Part shown: one piece after another, positions 6,899-15,956 of the stretch
Layout of the letters: each line of letters begins with the position of its first letter
How positions within the stretch are numbered: the first letter of the stretch is position 1
NCBI GenBank assembly: GCA_030998015.1
Contig: JARWMV010000182.1
Coordinates: forward strand, 1-27,148
DNA: 27,148 nt
Source of the DNA: Ceratorhiza oryzae-sativae
Taxonomy: Eukaryota > Basidiomycota > Agaricomycetes > Cantharellales > Ceratobasidiaceae
Direction: 5' to 3'
The notes under the pieces: generated by a model
The model's database searches: none
Seen by the model: the letters and a program-made list of their open reading frames with translations, nothing else
What the model was told of the DNA's origin: nothing
Made by a program: the position numbers and the translations under genes

Positions 6899-7800
6899 TT
6901 ATTGTGGGAATTTAAGGTTACAGTAACGAGAACTATTTCGTAAAACTGTTAACCATTTCAAATATTGTATACCTTTAAGTCCAACTAAAGGATGATATCC
7001 TGAGAACGAAAAAAAATTGATCACTCTTTGTATATCAGCTTTAGAAGAGACAGAAAATTGATTATAGATACCTTTTTCAATGCCAATTTTTCGGTTTGTC
7101 TCAAACACCAATTTAAAGGCTTCAAATAACATACTATGCACTCGTTGTTTTAATGAATAGCAAGCGTCATTGTTGTTTTTTACGTAGAAAGACCCATCAG
7201 CCATTGTAAATCCAACAAGCCAATTATTAAAGAAAGATAAATTCACATAATCTGAAGCTGTTTTAGGCAACTCAAATGTTGTTCCAATTGAAGATTTTGC
7301 CAAAGAGATTGCTTGTATTTGATCATAAATTTTTATATCATTCTTTAAAACATGCATAGCTAAATCAAACTGAGCTCTTCTAGTTTCAGTTAAAAAAAAA
7401 ATTCCATGGTGTAATAATAATGGAAAAATAACTTCTTGTAAGTCAGTTCGATTAATAACAAGTTTACAAATAGGACTTTTATTGTCCCGGTATACTGTTA
7501 ATCTCCCCAACTTCAACACAGATTGGATATATTCCAATGTAGATTTATCATCTAAATGGATAATAATTACAAGTTTAATGGCTATATATCCTCTGGTTGT
7601 TCTAGTTATTTGTATGTAGCCATCACCGTCTACAAAACCAGCGAAGAAAGCTAGAAATGATGGAGGAATAGACAAATATTCCTTTTTGGCTAATCTTCCA
7701 CTTTCATTCCCCTTCTTAATTGCATGTGGACTAACGGTACCCACAGTAGGCAAAATAGCTGCATTTGCCCATATCGAATAATAATCTGTGATGTTGTTTA
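6899..7800 (-). CDS. LAGLIDADG homing endonuclease of cob intron 3
   Basis: Intact intron-encoded DNA endonuclease or maturase. The frame opens in exon 3 (QDFVEL) and runs through to a TAA at 6899, so translation probably starts in cob and the protein is released by processing; an internal Met lies at 7753. Two LAGLIDADG motifs are visible, FFAGFVDGDG and WLVGFTMADG, about 175 residues apart, each with the acidic residue expected for metal binding. It ends in the YHPLVGLKGIQYLKW signature of the LAGLIDADG_1 family. No hairpin element interrupts it, unlike most HEGs here, so it is a good candidate for an active protein. Confidence 0.93.
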
Positions 7801-7861
7801 ACTCTACAAAATCTTGACCGACCCATGGTATAGCTGAAAGCAGGTTTGTAATAACAGTCGC
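7801..7861 (-). CDS. cob: Cytochrome b, exon 3
   Basis: A 61-nt exon encoding ATVITNLLSAIPWVGQDF and VEL, the segment after transmembrane helix C. It spans coding positions 430-490, so both borders coincide with insertion sites 429 and 490 commonly used in fungal cob genes. The upstream intron ends in G and the exon ends in T (GAGT|TA), as expected for group I introns. Reading continues into the intron 3 HEG. Confidence 0.95.
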
Positions 7862-7925
7862 CTTTAATCTTTGGTTTATCTTTGTTCAATCAAAAACAGA
7901 TAAACCCCTGTACTATTTCTAAATC

Positions 7926-8066
7926 CCCTCCGCGCTCTTTGATCGCCCGCAGGGCGGCCTAAGCGCGGAGGGCTCCACTAATCGATGATTTGCGAAGGCA
8001 AATCTACACCCTGCCTAGAGAACTGCGCTTTAGCGCACGTCTTGGCAGGGGTATCGATTAGCGGGG
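7926..8066 (-). repeat. Family B hairpin element (B4, long form)
   Basis: CCCTCCGCGC ... GCGCGGAGGG then ATCGATGATTTGCGAAGG with an inserted C unit; near the 3' end of cob intron 2. Confidence 0.93.
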
Positions 8067-8339
8067 TATGGTTACCACAGATTGATACGTTATATCCTTA
8101 GATAGCCTTGTGATAGTACTAGGAAACTATAGAATAATGGCGGATAAAAATCCAGTTTCATTCCAAAGTTGTTTGTACTATAAAGATTCCCACTGTACAT
8201 TAAGCACCATTTCAGGCACCCACCGGTGAGCCAGTCTGTAGCGGTTTATCGTAACCGACGGTCTTGAACAAGTGTTTTTTAACCGTGTACACCGGCATCG
8301 CTTTATTTCGTTATCCTTTTAATACATTATCCTAACCAT

Positions 8340-8553
8340 CGCGCTTAGTTCGATAAAGCCTAGGCTTTATCGGCCCAAGCGCGACAGCTCGCCGAGAATC
8401 GCTGATTTGCCCGTCGTCATACACTCAGTGTATGACTTCGGGTTAGGTCCCTTTACAAGGGACCAACCCCGAAGGCAAATCTACGATTCTCGAGGGTTGT
8501 GAAATTCACCCCTGCCAAGACGTGCGCTAAAGCGCAGTTGCCCAGGCAGGGTG
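8340..8553. repeat. Nested stem-loop chain ending in a family C hairpin
   Basis: TCGCGCTT ... AAGCGCGA encloses GATAAAGCC/GGCTTTATC. Then CGAGAATC ... GATTCTCG encloses GATTTGCC/GGCAAATC, CATACACT/AGTGTATG and GGTCCCTT/AAGGGACC. A C unit (8507-8553) follows. All lie inside cob intron 2. Confidence 0.85.
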
Positions 8554-8750
8554 TAAGCCATTTGAAAATCAAAATTCTCCTCAAATTTTTTGGCTAAAGT
8601 ATAACACAGAAGAACAATTTATCAATTTGAGCACCCTAGCCCTCGCGGCACAGTCCTGTACCGTGAGGGTAAGGAGTAAAACTTAAGGTACATAATTCTT
8701 TCTATACGATTATTGCAGAACTACTGGAAATAAAACTATGGTTTAGTTTG

Positions 8751-9476
8751 TTAAATATAACCGTTTAATTTATAATACATTGAGCCATGAAGGTGAGGTT
8801 TAACTATGTCAGCTAAATTTTGCATAGAAATTTTAGAAATATAAATAACATATTGATTAGAGTAACCTGTTTTTTGTATAGATGCCTTCAAATTATATTT
8901 ATCTCTTAATACTTTACATAGTAATTCATCATCTTTAAGTGAAAAACTATTAGTACTAAATTTAAACCCTGAGCCTACTGAACCTCCATCATCTGAAAGC
9001 CAAACTGCTAAGGCTAAAGGAGATAAATAGTCACCTATATTGGCAGGTACTATTTTAACACCTTCTTTATAAAACTCTTCATGTAAAAAGTTAAAACTTG
9101 AAAATGTATAAGTTTTAAATCTTAAAACATATCTTAATTTGCCTCCTACTCCTAATCTAGTCGCCAATTTAGGTTGAATACTATTACAATAACCCAAATC
9201 ACTTAAATATTTGTGAAACCATAATAAGTAATGACTATTTGAATGTTCTTGTTGAAAACATATTCTAGTCCCATTTCCGTGTCGCTCAGCTTGAGCATCG
9301 CCGAGTATGGAACCTATCAATACACATAAAGTGTTATAATTATGAGGACCTATACGTTTATAAGATCTAGTTTTAGGAGCAATAAAAGGCAAAGTAGTAT
9401 TATATAAATTAATCGTTGATTCTATATTTAATAACTCTTGGAAATATTCAAACCATTTGGGGCACAACTCATAATT
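8751..9476 (-). CDS. LAGLIDADG homing endonuclease of cob intron 2
   Basis: In frame with exon 2 (SLWGNYELCPKW) and ending at TAA 8751, about 240 residues. It is a LAGLIDADG_2-type protein. Motif 1 is VLIGSILGDAQ, followed by the ERHGNGTRICFQQEHSNSHY segment; motif 2 is LALAVWLSDDGG. It ends with the IVKPHLHGSMYYKL signature of this family. No repeat interrupts it. It serves as the best intact reference in the window for the broken HEGs at 2200, 18943 and 24138. Likely role: homing of the intron, possibly splicing help. The protein would be made as a fusion with cob exons 1-2. Confidence 0.93.
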   Translation of the reverse strand, partial: NYELCPKWFEYFQELLNIESTINLYNTTLPFIAPKTRSYKRIGPHNYNTLCVLIGSILGDAQAERHGNGTRICFQQEHSNSHYLLWFHKYLSDLGYCNSIQPKLATRLGVGGKLRYVLRFKTYTFSSFNFLHEEFYKEGVKIVPANIGDYLSPLALAVWLSDDGGSVGSGFKFSTNSFSLKDDELLCKVLRDKYNLKASIQKTGYSNQYVIYISKISMQNLADIVKPHLHGSMYYKLNGYI

Positions 9477-9512
9477 ACCCCATAATGACATTTGCCCGAA
9501 TGGCAAGACGTA
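9477..9512 (-). CDS. cob: Cytochrome b, exon 2 (36 nt)
   Basis: Encodes YVLPFGQMSLWG, the conserved Qo-site region next to the end of helix C (usually YVLPWGQMSLWG; Phe replaces Trp here). It covers coding positions 394-429 exactly. Intron 1 ends in G (TTTG|TAC) and the exon ends in T (GGT|AAT). The frame continues into the intron 2 HEG. Confidence 0.96.
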
Positions 9513-9548
9513 CAAACTTTAATGTTTATTTCATAATAAATTTAAATT

Positions 9549-10964
9549 CTAGTCTGTAGTATCACATTTTACACTAGATTCAAATTTGAATCTTTGCTTA
9601 TACAATTTATTTGTATCTATTATTTTAGATATAACAGAAGAAATATTAATATTACCCAGAGCTAACGCAGCTTTTGTGTAAGAAGAAAAAGGAGAACCTT
9701 CTAATAATTTACCATTATCGTAAACATTAACACCATAACCCATATTACCTTTTTTGACTACTCTGGCAACGTCAGAGTAAGCTTTATATGGTAAACCTGT
9801 AGTTAGGTCATATACTGGGGGCATGTCAAATATTTTATTAATATCATCCAAATCTGGGGCCTCAGCTACTTCAGGGTTAGTTGAATATCTTTTATTGATA
9901 TACTGATTTACTCTCACAAAGGATTCTTTACCTTCAATTGTTGACGTATAGCCTAAAGCTTTAAGTTTTACCGCAACTTCCCAATATTGAAAATCAATAC
10001 CTTTTCTAGATTTAAAGGTCAAAGATTTAAAAAAAGGTAAAATGTAATTATAAAGCTGTAATATATTAGCTACACTTAAAGAGGCCATACCTGTTTCAAT
10101 ATTCGGGTCGTATATCACTGGTGTAGGTTTATTGTTTAATTTATCAAATTTAGGACCGATCTCGGGATTGTAAGGTAAATTATTAAGAAATTCTGCTATT
10201 TCATATAAAAAGTGTATATTTTTAGAGTGTTGTTTAATCCCAAAAGTAGGGACCATACTAGGTAGGGAGAATGTCCCATCACCCTCAACAAATCCAAGAA
10301 GTCTATACGGAGTTAAATCGCGATTAGGAATACTTTGTAGATCTAAATTTTTTCTTAATGTATTCATGCCGGATTTTAATTTTAATAAATCCTTTAACTC
10401 CTCATCTCTAACTTTTCTTCTTTCACAAAAGGGTGCCATTTTGATTTCAGCTGCAGCCTTAAAATCTAAAAAATCGAAATATTTAGAAGTAGTAAAATGA
10501 TAATATGAGAGTATCGGTATAATAACCCCTACAATATCTATAAATTTATCTACTGAAAAGTAAGACTCATGTAGATTTGTAGTATCTCTAATTGTACCTA
10601 CTTCTCTATTTGCCAATACACTTAGTAAATTTTTTATGTATATTAAAGCAACTTTATCATCATAATGTAATTTTATTCTAAATTTAAGAGCACCTGTGTT
10701 AGAAATGTAAAATGTAGACTCCGCCTCTGAAAATCCAGAAAACCACTCTAATTCATTTTGGGATTTTATTAATGTTTCTTCTTTCAATGTTGGACATTGA
10801 GGTTCGTTTTTAGCCCTGCCTAGAGAACTGCGCATTAGCGCACGTCTTGGCAGGGGTATTAAAGAGTCATTAACTTCCAGGGGACTAGCTGCCTGTTTAC
10901 ATACCCAGGGTACCCTTGTCCCCAATAATAGATACGATAATTTTGTATTACAATCTTCATACAA
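9549..10964 (-). CDS. LAGLIDADG homing endonuclease of cob intron 1, with NUMOD-like tail
   Basis: A 471-residue ORF starting at ATG 10964 and ending at TAG 9549, just 36 bases before exon 2. Two LAGLIDADG motifs are visible: LEWFSGFSEAESTF near residue 75 and LLGFVEGDGTFSLP near residue 220. The last 60 residues (GVNVYDNGKLLEGSPFSSYT and onward) resemble a NUMOD1 DNA-binding module. Near the N-terminus, a family C hairpin is read as PLPRRALMRSSLGR within an open frame. The gene is intact; the N-terminal 60 residues may not be needed, and a later start is possible. Confidence 0.9.
   Translation of the reverse strand: MYEDCNTKLSYLLLGTRVPWVCKQAASPLEVNDSLIPLPRRALMRSSLGRAKNEPQCPTLKEETLIKSQNELEWFSGFSEAESTFYISNTGALKFRIKLHYDDKVALIYIKNLLSVLANREVGTIRDTTNLHESYFSVDKFIDIVGVIIPILSYYHFTTSKYFDFLDFKAAAEIKMAPFCERRKVRDEELKDLLKLKSGMNTLRKNLDLQSIPNRDLTPYRLLGFVEGDGTFSLPSMVPTFGIKQHSKNIHFLYEIAEFLNNLPYNPEIGPKFDKLNNKPTPVIYDPNIETGMASLSVANILQLYNYILPFFKSLTFKSRKGIDFQYWEVAVKLKALGYTSTIEGKESFVRVNQYINKRYSTNPEVAEAPDLDDINKIFDMPPVYDLTTGLPYKAYSDVARVVKKGNMGYGVNVYDNGKLLEGSPFSSYTKAALALGNINISSVISKIIDTNKLYKQRFKFESSVKCDTTD
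10815..10857 (-). repeat. Family C hairpin inside the intron 1 HEG
   Basis: CCCTGCC ... GGCAGGG copy that keeps the HEG frame open. Its loop reads GCGCATTAGCGC where all other copies have GCGCTTTAGCGC, suggesting older age or drift under coding. Confidence 0.9.
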
Positions 10965-11300
10965 ACTTACTTTTAAGTATTTACTTTAAATAACTTAGTT
11001 AACGTAATTTAACTATAAGTTTCGACTGTACATTAAGCACCATTGCAGGTACCCATCAGTGACCCAGTCTGTAGCGATCCTGTAAGAAACCGACGGTCTT
11101 ACATAAGGTACTGATGTTTTGACCGTTTTCACTGATATTGCCAACTCTCAAAGAGAACAAAAACCCAGAAGAAATCCTCCGGAGGGCTATTGTTTATCAA
11201 CTACATATTATCCCTACAGATTGTTATATAGTGTGTGAGAAAAGACTATGGTAATATACGATAATACCTGGTAAATATTTGTAATTATGGAAGTGATTTC

Positions 11301-11356
11301 CAAAAAACACCCCCAAACATGTGCAGCTACGCTGCATTGTTTGGGGGTGGTTTTGG
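11301..11356. repeat. Family D hairpin
   Basis: AAACACCCCCAAACATG ... GTTTGGGGGTGGTTTTGG in the 5' part of cob intron 1; nearly identical to 11943-11999 outside the gene. Confidence 0.92.
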
Positions 11357-11481
11357 TCCTAATCGGACGACTTTCCATCCTCGACACCTTCACGGTGGTT
11401 TTGGGCTATTGAACAAGAAAGAGGTATACCATGTGCCATGTCTAATTCATTACCAGCTACCCATGTTAGGCTGTTTGGGTA

Positions 11482-11874
11482 ACCTAAAAATGCGGTTCCC
11501 ATCATAAGTACCAATATCACGACTCCTATAGACCAAAGTAAGATTCTAGGAGATCTGTAAGATCCGTAATATAGCCCTCTTCCAATGTGCAAATATACAA
11601 AAATGAAAAAGAATGAAGCAGTGTTAGCGTGTGTGTATCTAACGGCCCATCCATAATTCACATCACGCATGATGTGCTCAACTGAAATAAATGCCATGTC
11701 AACACTTGGAGTATAGTGCATGGCCAGGAAGACTCCAGTTAAGATTTGAATTACTAGGCACATACCTAACAATGATCCAAAGTTCCAAAGATAAGATATA
11801 TTTGCAGGTTGAGGCGAGTCAACCATGTATGAATTAAGTAAGCCCAATATAGGGTGGGATTTTAAAAGTCTCAT
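11482..11874 (-). CDS. cob: Cytochrome b, exon 1
   Basis: Encodes residues 1-131 of cytochrome b, the membrane subunit of respiratory complex III. The start at ATG 11874 ([19 protein letters not shown]) fits the family; an in-frame ATG lies nine codons upstream but is not conserved. Visible marks: [18 protein letters not shown] (helix A), [40 protein letters not shown] with two heme-ligand histidines (His at HAN and LHIG), and [11 protein letters not shown]. It ends at TTA GGT, exactly 393 nt from the start, matching a well-known fungal cob intron site. No hairpin element interrupts it. Confidence 0.98.
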
Positions 11875-12576
11875 AGTAATTTTGAATTTTATTTTTGTCA
11901 AATAGAGAAATCAGAAAAGAATAAATTCACGTTAAGTAATTTCCAAAAAACACCCCCAAACATGTGCAGCTACGCTGCATTGTTTGGGGGTGGTTTTGGT
12001 TCCTAAGAAGGCATGGCCGTTAAATACAGAGCGGTTCAACCTAGAACTCAGAGTAAAATATAAATGAATTAAAATCTGACTTGTGTTGTCAGCACCTGAC
12101 TATAACAATCAGCTAATTTTGGCAATTGTTCAATGTTCCACCTTAATTACCCTGTGGTGGCAGGTATTAATATATGCCGTCATAGAGGAAACGGGTCAGG
12201 TAGAAACAAAAACACGGAAAATATATTTTTATTGTCTTACACACCGGAAGGCCTAGTGAATCTATTTAGCATAGCATATTGACAAGAAGGTGTGGAAATT
12301 AGATAGATAGCAAAACACATAGTTATTAAATTAAATAATATGTGGTTACAACTTTCCCCCCGCCTCATCATATTTGCAGGCACGGGGGCACTTTTTTAAA
12401 CGTTCAAATTTTTTTATTACTGTTTCTTTTATTGTTATTTAAATTCGTAAAAGGAGGTTTGACGCCTCCTTAAGCGCCGGGTGAAATATTACGTTATGGC
12501 TTCAAATCCCGGGGAGAAACCTCCCCCATTTGAAGCACGATAATATTAATGTAGTGTTACGTGCTTGAAATAGAAT
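11875..12576. other. Upstream spacer of cob
   Basis: AT-rich spacer with a D hairpin at 11943-11999 and some shorter stems (CCACC ... GGTGG near 12137-12168; AGGAGG ... CCTCCT near 12452-12472). No ORF with a recognisable product. A structured RNA at about 12000-12200 was considered but no diagnostic motif was seen. Segment 12297-12420 has a relative at 13385-13560. Confidence 0.5.
11943..11999. repeat. Family D hairpin
   Basis: Same unit as 11301-11356, 69 bp upstream of the cob start codon. Confidence 0.92.
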
Positions 12577-12577
12577 A

Positions 12578-12718
12578 CCCTCCGCGCTCTTTGATCGCCC
12601 GCAGGGCGGCCTAAGCGCGGAGGGCTCCAATAATCGATGATTTGCGAAGGCAAATCTACACCCTGCCTAGAGAACTGCGCTTTAGCGCACGTCTTGGCAG
12701 GGGTATCGATTAGCGGGG
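12578..12718 (-). repeat. Family B hairpin element (B5, long form)
   Basis: Long B form with an internal C unit, in the spacer upstream of cob. Confidence 0.93.
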
Positions 12719-12803
12719 TATCTTAATAGGGATAAAATTGGTATCCGCTATTTCTCACTTGTATTCGTTGAGGTGTAAATATAGTTACCTGCTGATTGAA
12801 ACT

Positions 12804-12975
12804 CCGCGCGCGTTAGTTGCTGGTGGGACTTGTCCCACCAACCAACGTGAGCAATCGCAACCGTTTGCGATTGCTAGTGCGCGGCATAATATCGATATTT
12901 AGCCGCCGGCTGAAAATGACGAACGGTCGTCATTTTCTACGAGGGAATCTTTAGGATTCCCTCTAACGCCGGCGG
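12804..12975 (+). repeat. Family A hairpin element (A9)
   Basis: Full-length copy abutting a short family E element with no spacer. The same A-then-E join is seen at 20508-20925 and 26508-26940. Confidence 0.97.
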
Positions 12976-12976
12976 G

Positions 12977-13190
12977 ACCCGTGCACGCCTGCGAACGCCT
13001 TGGCTTGCCAAGGCGGCCCTGGCGTGCGCGCGGCTCGCCGCGAACGCGGCCTCGTTAACAATGCCCACGGGTCGTTGACCCTCCGCTTTATTACCCCTGC
13101 CAAGACGTGCGCTAAAGCGCAGTTCTCTAGGCAGGGCGGCTGAAATCTTGGGTTACACCTAAGATTTTAGCCGATAGAGCGGGGGCATTA
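12977..13190 (+). repeat. Family E element (short form) with nested C unit
   Basis: CCCGTGCACGCC ... CGAACGCCTTGGC/GCCAAGGC ... CCACGGGTC, then a C unit inside a CGGCTGAAATCTTGG ... TAGCCG stem ending GCGGGGGCATTA. Same arrangement at 16487-16696 and 26730-26940. Confidence 0.92.
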
Positions 13191-13942
13191 TTTAAGCCAG
13201 AATCTCCGCGCGTTCCCTGCTCGGTCATCGAAGATGTCCGGCAGGGACGCACTAAACCGATTAGGCTCTCCCAATTTTTCATGGGCTTCGCCGAAGGCCA
13301 CAGGTCCCTAGACAAATTGGAGTTTGTTTTACCCAATCAATAGAGTATTCACTACTAACGCCTGCTGGCGAGAGGGTATGAAAACATATAGATAGTAGAA
13401 CACATATTTATTAACAAAAATTTATTTAATTTATAAAATATGTGGTTATAAAATTGGAGTGCGTTACTCGAAATTAATATTTCGAGGCGCGCATTTCAAT
13501 CCATTTTACCTACCGTGCCGTCTTTGGGGGGCACGGGTGATAGATTTTTAAACGCTCAATTATGGTTTTTCTTCTTTTATTAGGATCAGGGAAATTATAT
13601 TTCTTGGCACCCTATTGGTACAGTCCTCTAGGACTGGAGACCCTGGTAAACCCCTCAAACAGGAATCTGTTAGGGTCATGAGCTTCTTCTCTTCCCTTAC
13701 AGGGAAGAGGTGGAACCTATAAGACCCTTTAACCAGCCCTTAGCGCACAAAGGGGTCCATTTGGTGGTGATTCCACCTCCAAGCGCAGGATAAATCTTAA
13801 CCTGGTTAAAGGGATATATAAACAAAAAAAAAAAACAAAAATGTCATTTTGAAACGATCAAATATGACCCGTCTTCGACTGGATCAGCGCAGAGCGCTGG
13901 CCCGGCTGAAATAGCTCATAAACATCCTCTTCCCTTACAGGC

Positions 13943-14039
13943 CCCCGCTAATCGATGTAGATTTGCCTTCGCAAATCATCGATTAGTGGGAGCCCTCCGC
14001 GCTTAGGCCGCCCTGCGGGCGATCAAAGAGCGCGGAGGG
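13943..14039 (+). repeat. Family B element (short form, no C unit)
   Basis: CCCCGCTAATCGATGTAG runs on without the C insertion, showing the empty site that the long B forms have lost. It is itself nested between GGGAAGAGG-type arms of another stem. Confidence 0.9.
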
Positions 14040-14081
14040 GAAGAGGTGGAACCTATGAGTACTGCAGCACTCCTTTTCGTC

Positions 14082-14357
14082 AGCCCGCGGCAGTAAGGAC
14101 TTTGATTCCGAGGTAGCCTGGAACCTCGGGGGTCCAGGCTACCTCGCAATACCCCGCCTCCTGGATCTCTAGAGATCCAGGGAGCGGAGCTTAAATTGTT
14201 GCACGTACGTGCAACAACTTCACGCTTGTAGAGGAGACGTCTGTGTGCGGCTTAAGCCGTACACAGACGGATCCGAAGCTTGAGTTAAATCATGCAAGCA
14301 TGATTATTTCCTCAAGCTGGCCGCGGATCCGCCGATTACGATCGTGCTAGCACGATC
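14082..14357 (+). repeat. H-F-G hairpin block
   Basis: Three units in a row: H (GATTCCGAGGTAGCCTGG ... TACCTCGC plus CTGGATCTCTAGAGATCCAG), F (TTGTTGCACGTACGTGCAAC, then GTCTGTGTGCGG/CCGTACACAGAC), and G (CGGATCCGCCGATTACGATC with GATCGTGCTAGCACGATC). Units H, F and G recur singly or together at 17636, 21893, 22277, 22523, 22650 and 23850. Confidence 0.88.
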
Positions 14358-14430
14358 CTTCGGGGCAGCTGCTGTAGGCATGGGCCGTAGGTCCCTACAC
14401 AAATTAGGGTATGTTTGTTTGTTAATTTAG

Positions 14431-14501
14431 TAAGCTCAAGAAGAATCGAACTTCTACATATTCCTCATCAAGAAATCATTCTACCGTTAAATTATGAGCT
14501 T
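14431..14501 (-). tRNA. trnI: tRNA-Ile (GAU)
   Basis: A 71-nt cloverleaf on the minus strand. The acceptor stem AAGCTCA/TGAGCTT is fully paired, with discriminator A. The D arm is ATTT/GAAT. The anticodon stem ATTTC/GGAAT carries loop TTGATGA with anticodon GAT. The T arm is AGAAG/CTTCT with loop TTCGATT. There is no variable arm and no mismatch in the first three acceptor pairs, so the 5' tRNA editing seen in some chytrids is not needed. No CCA is encoded. It stands alone between repeat blocks. Confidence 0.95.
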
Positions 14502-15216
14502 TGATTTATTCTCTCTCTTCCCTTTCAGCATCTACCCCCCAAACAATGCAGCGCAAGCTGCATATGTTGGTAATGGCCCCCCCCCAATACGTTTGTGACG
14601 CATTGGGAGGCCATTGCCTTATTGGGGGTCACCTGTCATGATCTAAGATCATAAGCGCAAATCGGGGGTCAAGAATCGGTGCTTTGCGAAGGCCCGCGCG
14701 CGTTAGTTGCTGGTGGGACTTGTCCCACCAACCAACGTGAGCAATCGCAACCGTTTGCGATTGCTAGTGCGCGGCATAATATCGATATTTAGCCGCCGGC
14801 TGAAAATGACGAACGGTCGTCATTTTCTACGAGGGAATCTTTATGGGAGGTAGCCTGGACCATGAGACTCATGGTCAAGGCTACCTCATCTGAGGATTCC
14901 CTCTAACGCCGGCGGGCGACGATTCTGTGGGGTTTTATCCAATTCCCTGAGGACCCAGTAGCCCGAGCAGGATGCCTTCGGTCGAAATCGAAGGCGAGAT
15001 CAGATTTTCTACCGCATGGTGGAGTATCCTTCCTGGCCTTTGCCGGGAGCCAGCGAAAAACGCGAAAATTAAAAAGGGCTTACCGCGCAAAGGGGACCTT
15101 TTCCTCCTTGGCCTCAGTAGAGACCAAGAGGAAGCGCACCTTCGGCTAGATCACTCTTTGAGTGATTCAGACGAGGGTTCAATTAAGGCCGTAAGTCCAT
15201 AAATAAATTTTAGGAA
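14502..15216. other. Repeat-filled spacer upstream of tRNA-Ile
   Basis: Family D-like stem at 14532-14573, a companion stem (CCCCAATACG ... CGCATTGGGAG) to 14635, a nested family A element, then stems related to those at 13700 and 23630 (GCCGGGAGC, CGCGCAAAGGGGACC). No gene recognised; an open plus-strand frame at 14972-15202 is translated hairpin sequence. Confidence 0.6.
14694..14915 (+). repeat. Family A element with nested hairpin (A10)
   Basis: 222 bp. The nested stem (GAGGTAGCC ... GGCTACCTC) with CATGAGACTCATG at its tip interrupts the terminal GGGAATC/GATTCCC stem. Confidence 0.97.
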
Positions 15217-15733
15217 TTAAATAAAAAAAAAACAGAAAGGGACTATAAGGCCGGTTCTGGCCTGATCTTGCCGGCCAGGCCTGATAGCTATCTCTGTAAA
15301 TCTTAGGTATACTCTAGGATTTATGCTCGGGCCAGCGCTCTGCGCTGATCCAGCCGAGGACCGTTTGTATTCAGGTTCTAATGTTTCTATAAAGTGATTT
15401 TCCCGTGAAAGTAAATTAACTTTATCAACAAATTCCAATATAGCTAAGGCAAAGTTGCCTATCCCGTACTTAAGAATAGCTCTAACTCCGCCGGCGTTAG
15501 AGGGAATCCTAAAGATTCCCTCGTAGAAAATGACGACCGTTCGTCATTTTCAGCCGGCGGCTAAATATCGATATTATGCCGCGCACTAGCAATCGCAAAC
15601 GGTTGCGATTGCTCACGTTGGTTGGTGGGACAAGTCCCACCAGCAACTAACGCGCGCGGGTATTAGTTCTTGATTTGTAATAAGAATCTTGGAAATAATC
15701 ATTAACCCGGTTTCCCAAGTCAACAGCACTTCC
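15217..15733 (-). pseudogene. GIY-YIG homing endonuclease, partial second copy
   Basis: Reads GSAVDLGNRVNDYFQDSYYK, RTNT, then a family A element (15488-15659), then RAILKYGIGNFALAILEFVD and LLSRENHFIETLEPEYK. It covers the middle of the GIY-YIG domain, including the conserved Arg of GNRV and the Glu region (FVDKVNLLSREN). The GIY and YIG ends are lost upstream to hairpins, and the C-terminus is lost after EPEYK to another hairpin. The A element is at the same codon as in the longer copy at 16030-17920, but the E and F insertions of that copy are absent here. Confidence 0.85.
15488..15659 (-). repeat. Family A hairpin element (A11)
   Basis: Full-length copy in the second GIY-YIG gene, at the same site as the element at 16873-17044. 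Confidence 0.97.
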
Positions 15734-15762
15734 TTCTCTCTCTTCCCTTTCAGCTTCAGCTG

Positions 15763-15954
15763 ACCCCCAAACATATGCAGCTACGCTGCATTGTTTGGGG
15801 GGCAGCAGCCCCCCAATAATGCAATGACCTCCCAATGCGTTACCAAGCCTGTAAGGCACGCCCTACGGGCCAACGTATTGGGAGGGCCATTACCCCTCGG
15901 GTCAACAGCATGTATTTATATATAAATACAATGCTGGTTGACCCTAAGCGGGGG
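15763..15954. repeat. D hairpin plus truncated family E
   Basis: CCCCAAACATATGCAGC/GCTGCATTGTTTGGGG, a companion CCCAATGCG ... CGTATTGGG stem, then only the 3' part of family E (GGTCAACAGCATG ... CAATGCTGGTTGACC, GCGGGGG). The E end touches the displaced atp9 3' end and removes its stop codon. Confidence 0.85.
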
Positions 15955-15956
15955 TA

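Larger units (their letters stand above)
6180..7800 (-). other. cob group I intron 3
   Basis: Inserted after coding position 490. Its HEG is in frame with exon 3. The core is 3' of the HEG: element R, GTTCAACGACTA, at about 6355-6366, and element S, GAAGACATAGTC, at about 6236-6248, with P7 pairing GACTA/TAGTC. A cox3 intron at 26315 has the same core type. One truncated family A element lies between HEG and core. Confidence 0.88.
7862..9476 (-). other. cob group I intron 2
   Basis: Inserted at coding position 429 after TGG GGT. An in-frame HEG fills the 5' part. The core follows: CTACAGACTG (about 8226-8236), GGTGCTTAATGTACAGT (about 8190-8207). The same core type is found in intron 1. Family B and C elements and a chain of nested stems (8340-8500) sit in the 3' half. 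Confidence 0.88.
9513..11481 (-). other. cob group I intron 1
   Basis: Inserted after coding position 393. The core lies 5' of the HEG: CTACAGACTG (about 11069-11079) and GGTGCTTAATGTACAGTCG (about 11025-11045), with P7 pairing GACTG/CAGTC. The frame from exon 1 runs 41 codons into the intron before a stop, so the HEG is free-standing. A family D hairpin (11301-11356) lies in the 5' part. Confidence 0.9.
13191..14430. other. Repeat-filled spacer between tRNA-Ile and the family A/E block
   Basis: No protein gene seen. It holds GCAGGGACGC-type stems (13200-13330, with a relative at 22140-22200), an AT-rich segment with a GCACGGG motif (13385-13560), the stem set 13600-13830 (CAGTCCTCTAGGACTG and others), and a short B element, H, F and G units from 13943 to 14357. 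Confidence 0.6.

Noticed and set aside
11482..11901. Starting cob at 11901 with nine extra residues
   Set aside because: The MRLLKSHP start at 11874 fits cytochrome b proteins and gives exactly 393 nt to the first intron site.
12000..12200. Possible mitochondrial RNase P RNA or rRNA fragment
   Set aside because: Some stems are present (CCACC/GGTGG), but none of the conserved core motifs of RNase P RNA or of SSU/LSU rRNA could be seen.
14431..14501. 5' tRNA editing as in some chytrids
   Set aside because: Both tRNAs in the window have fully paired acceptor stems, so there is no sign of editing need.
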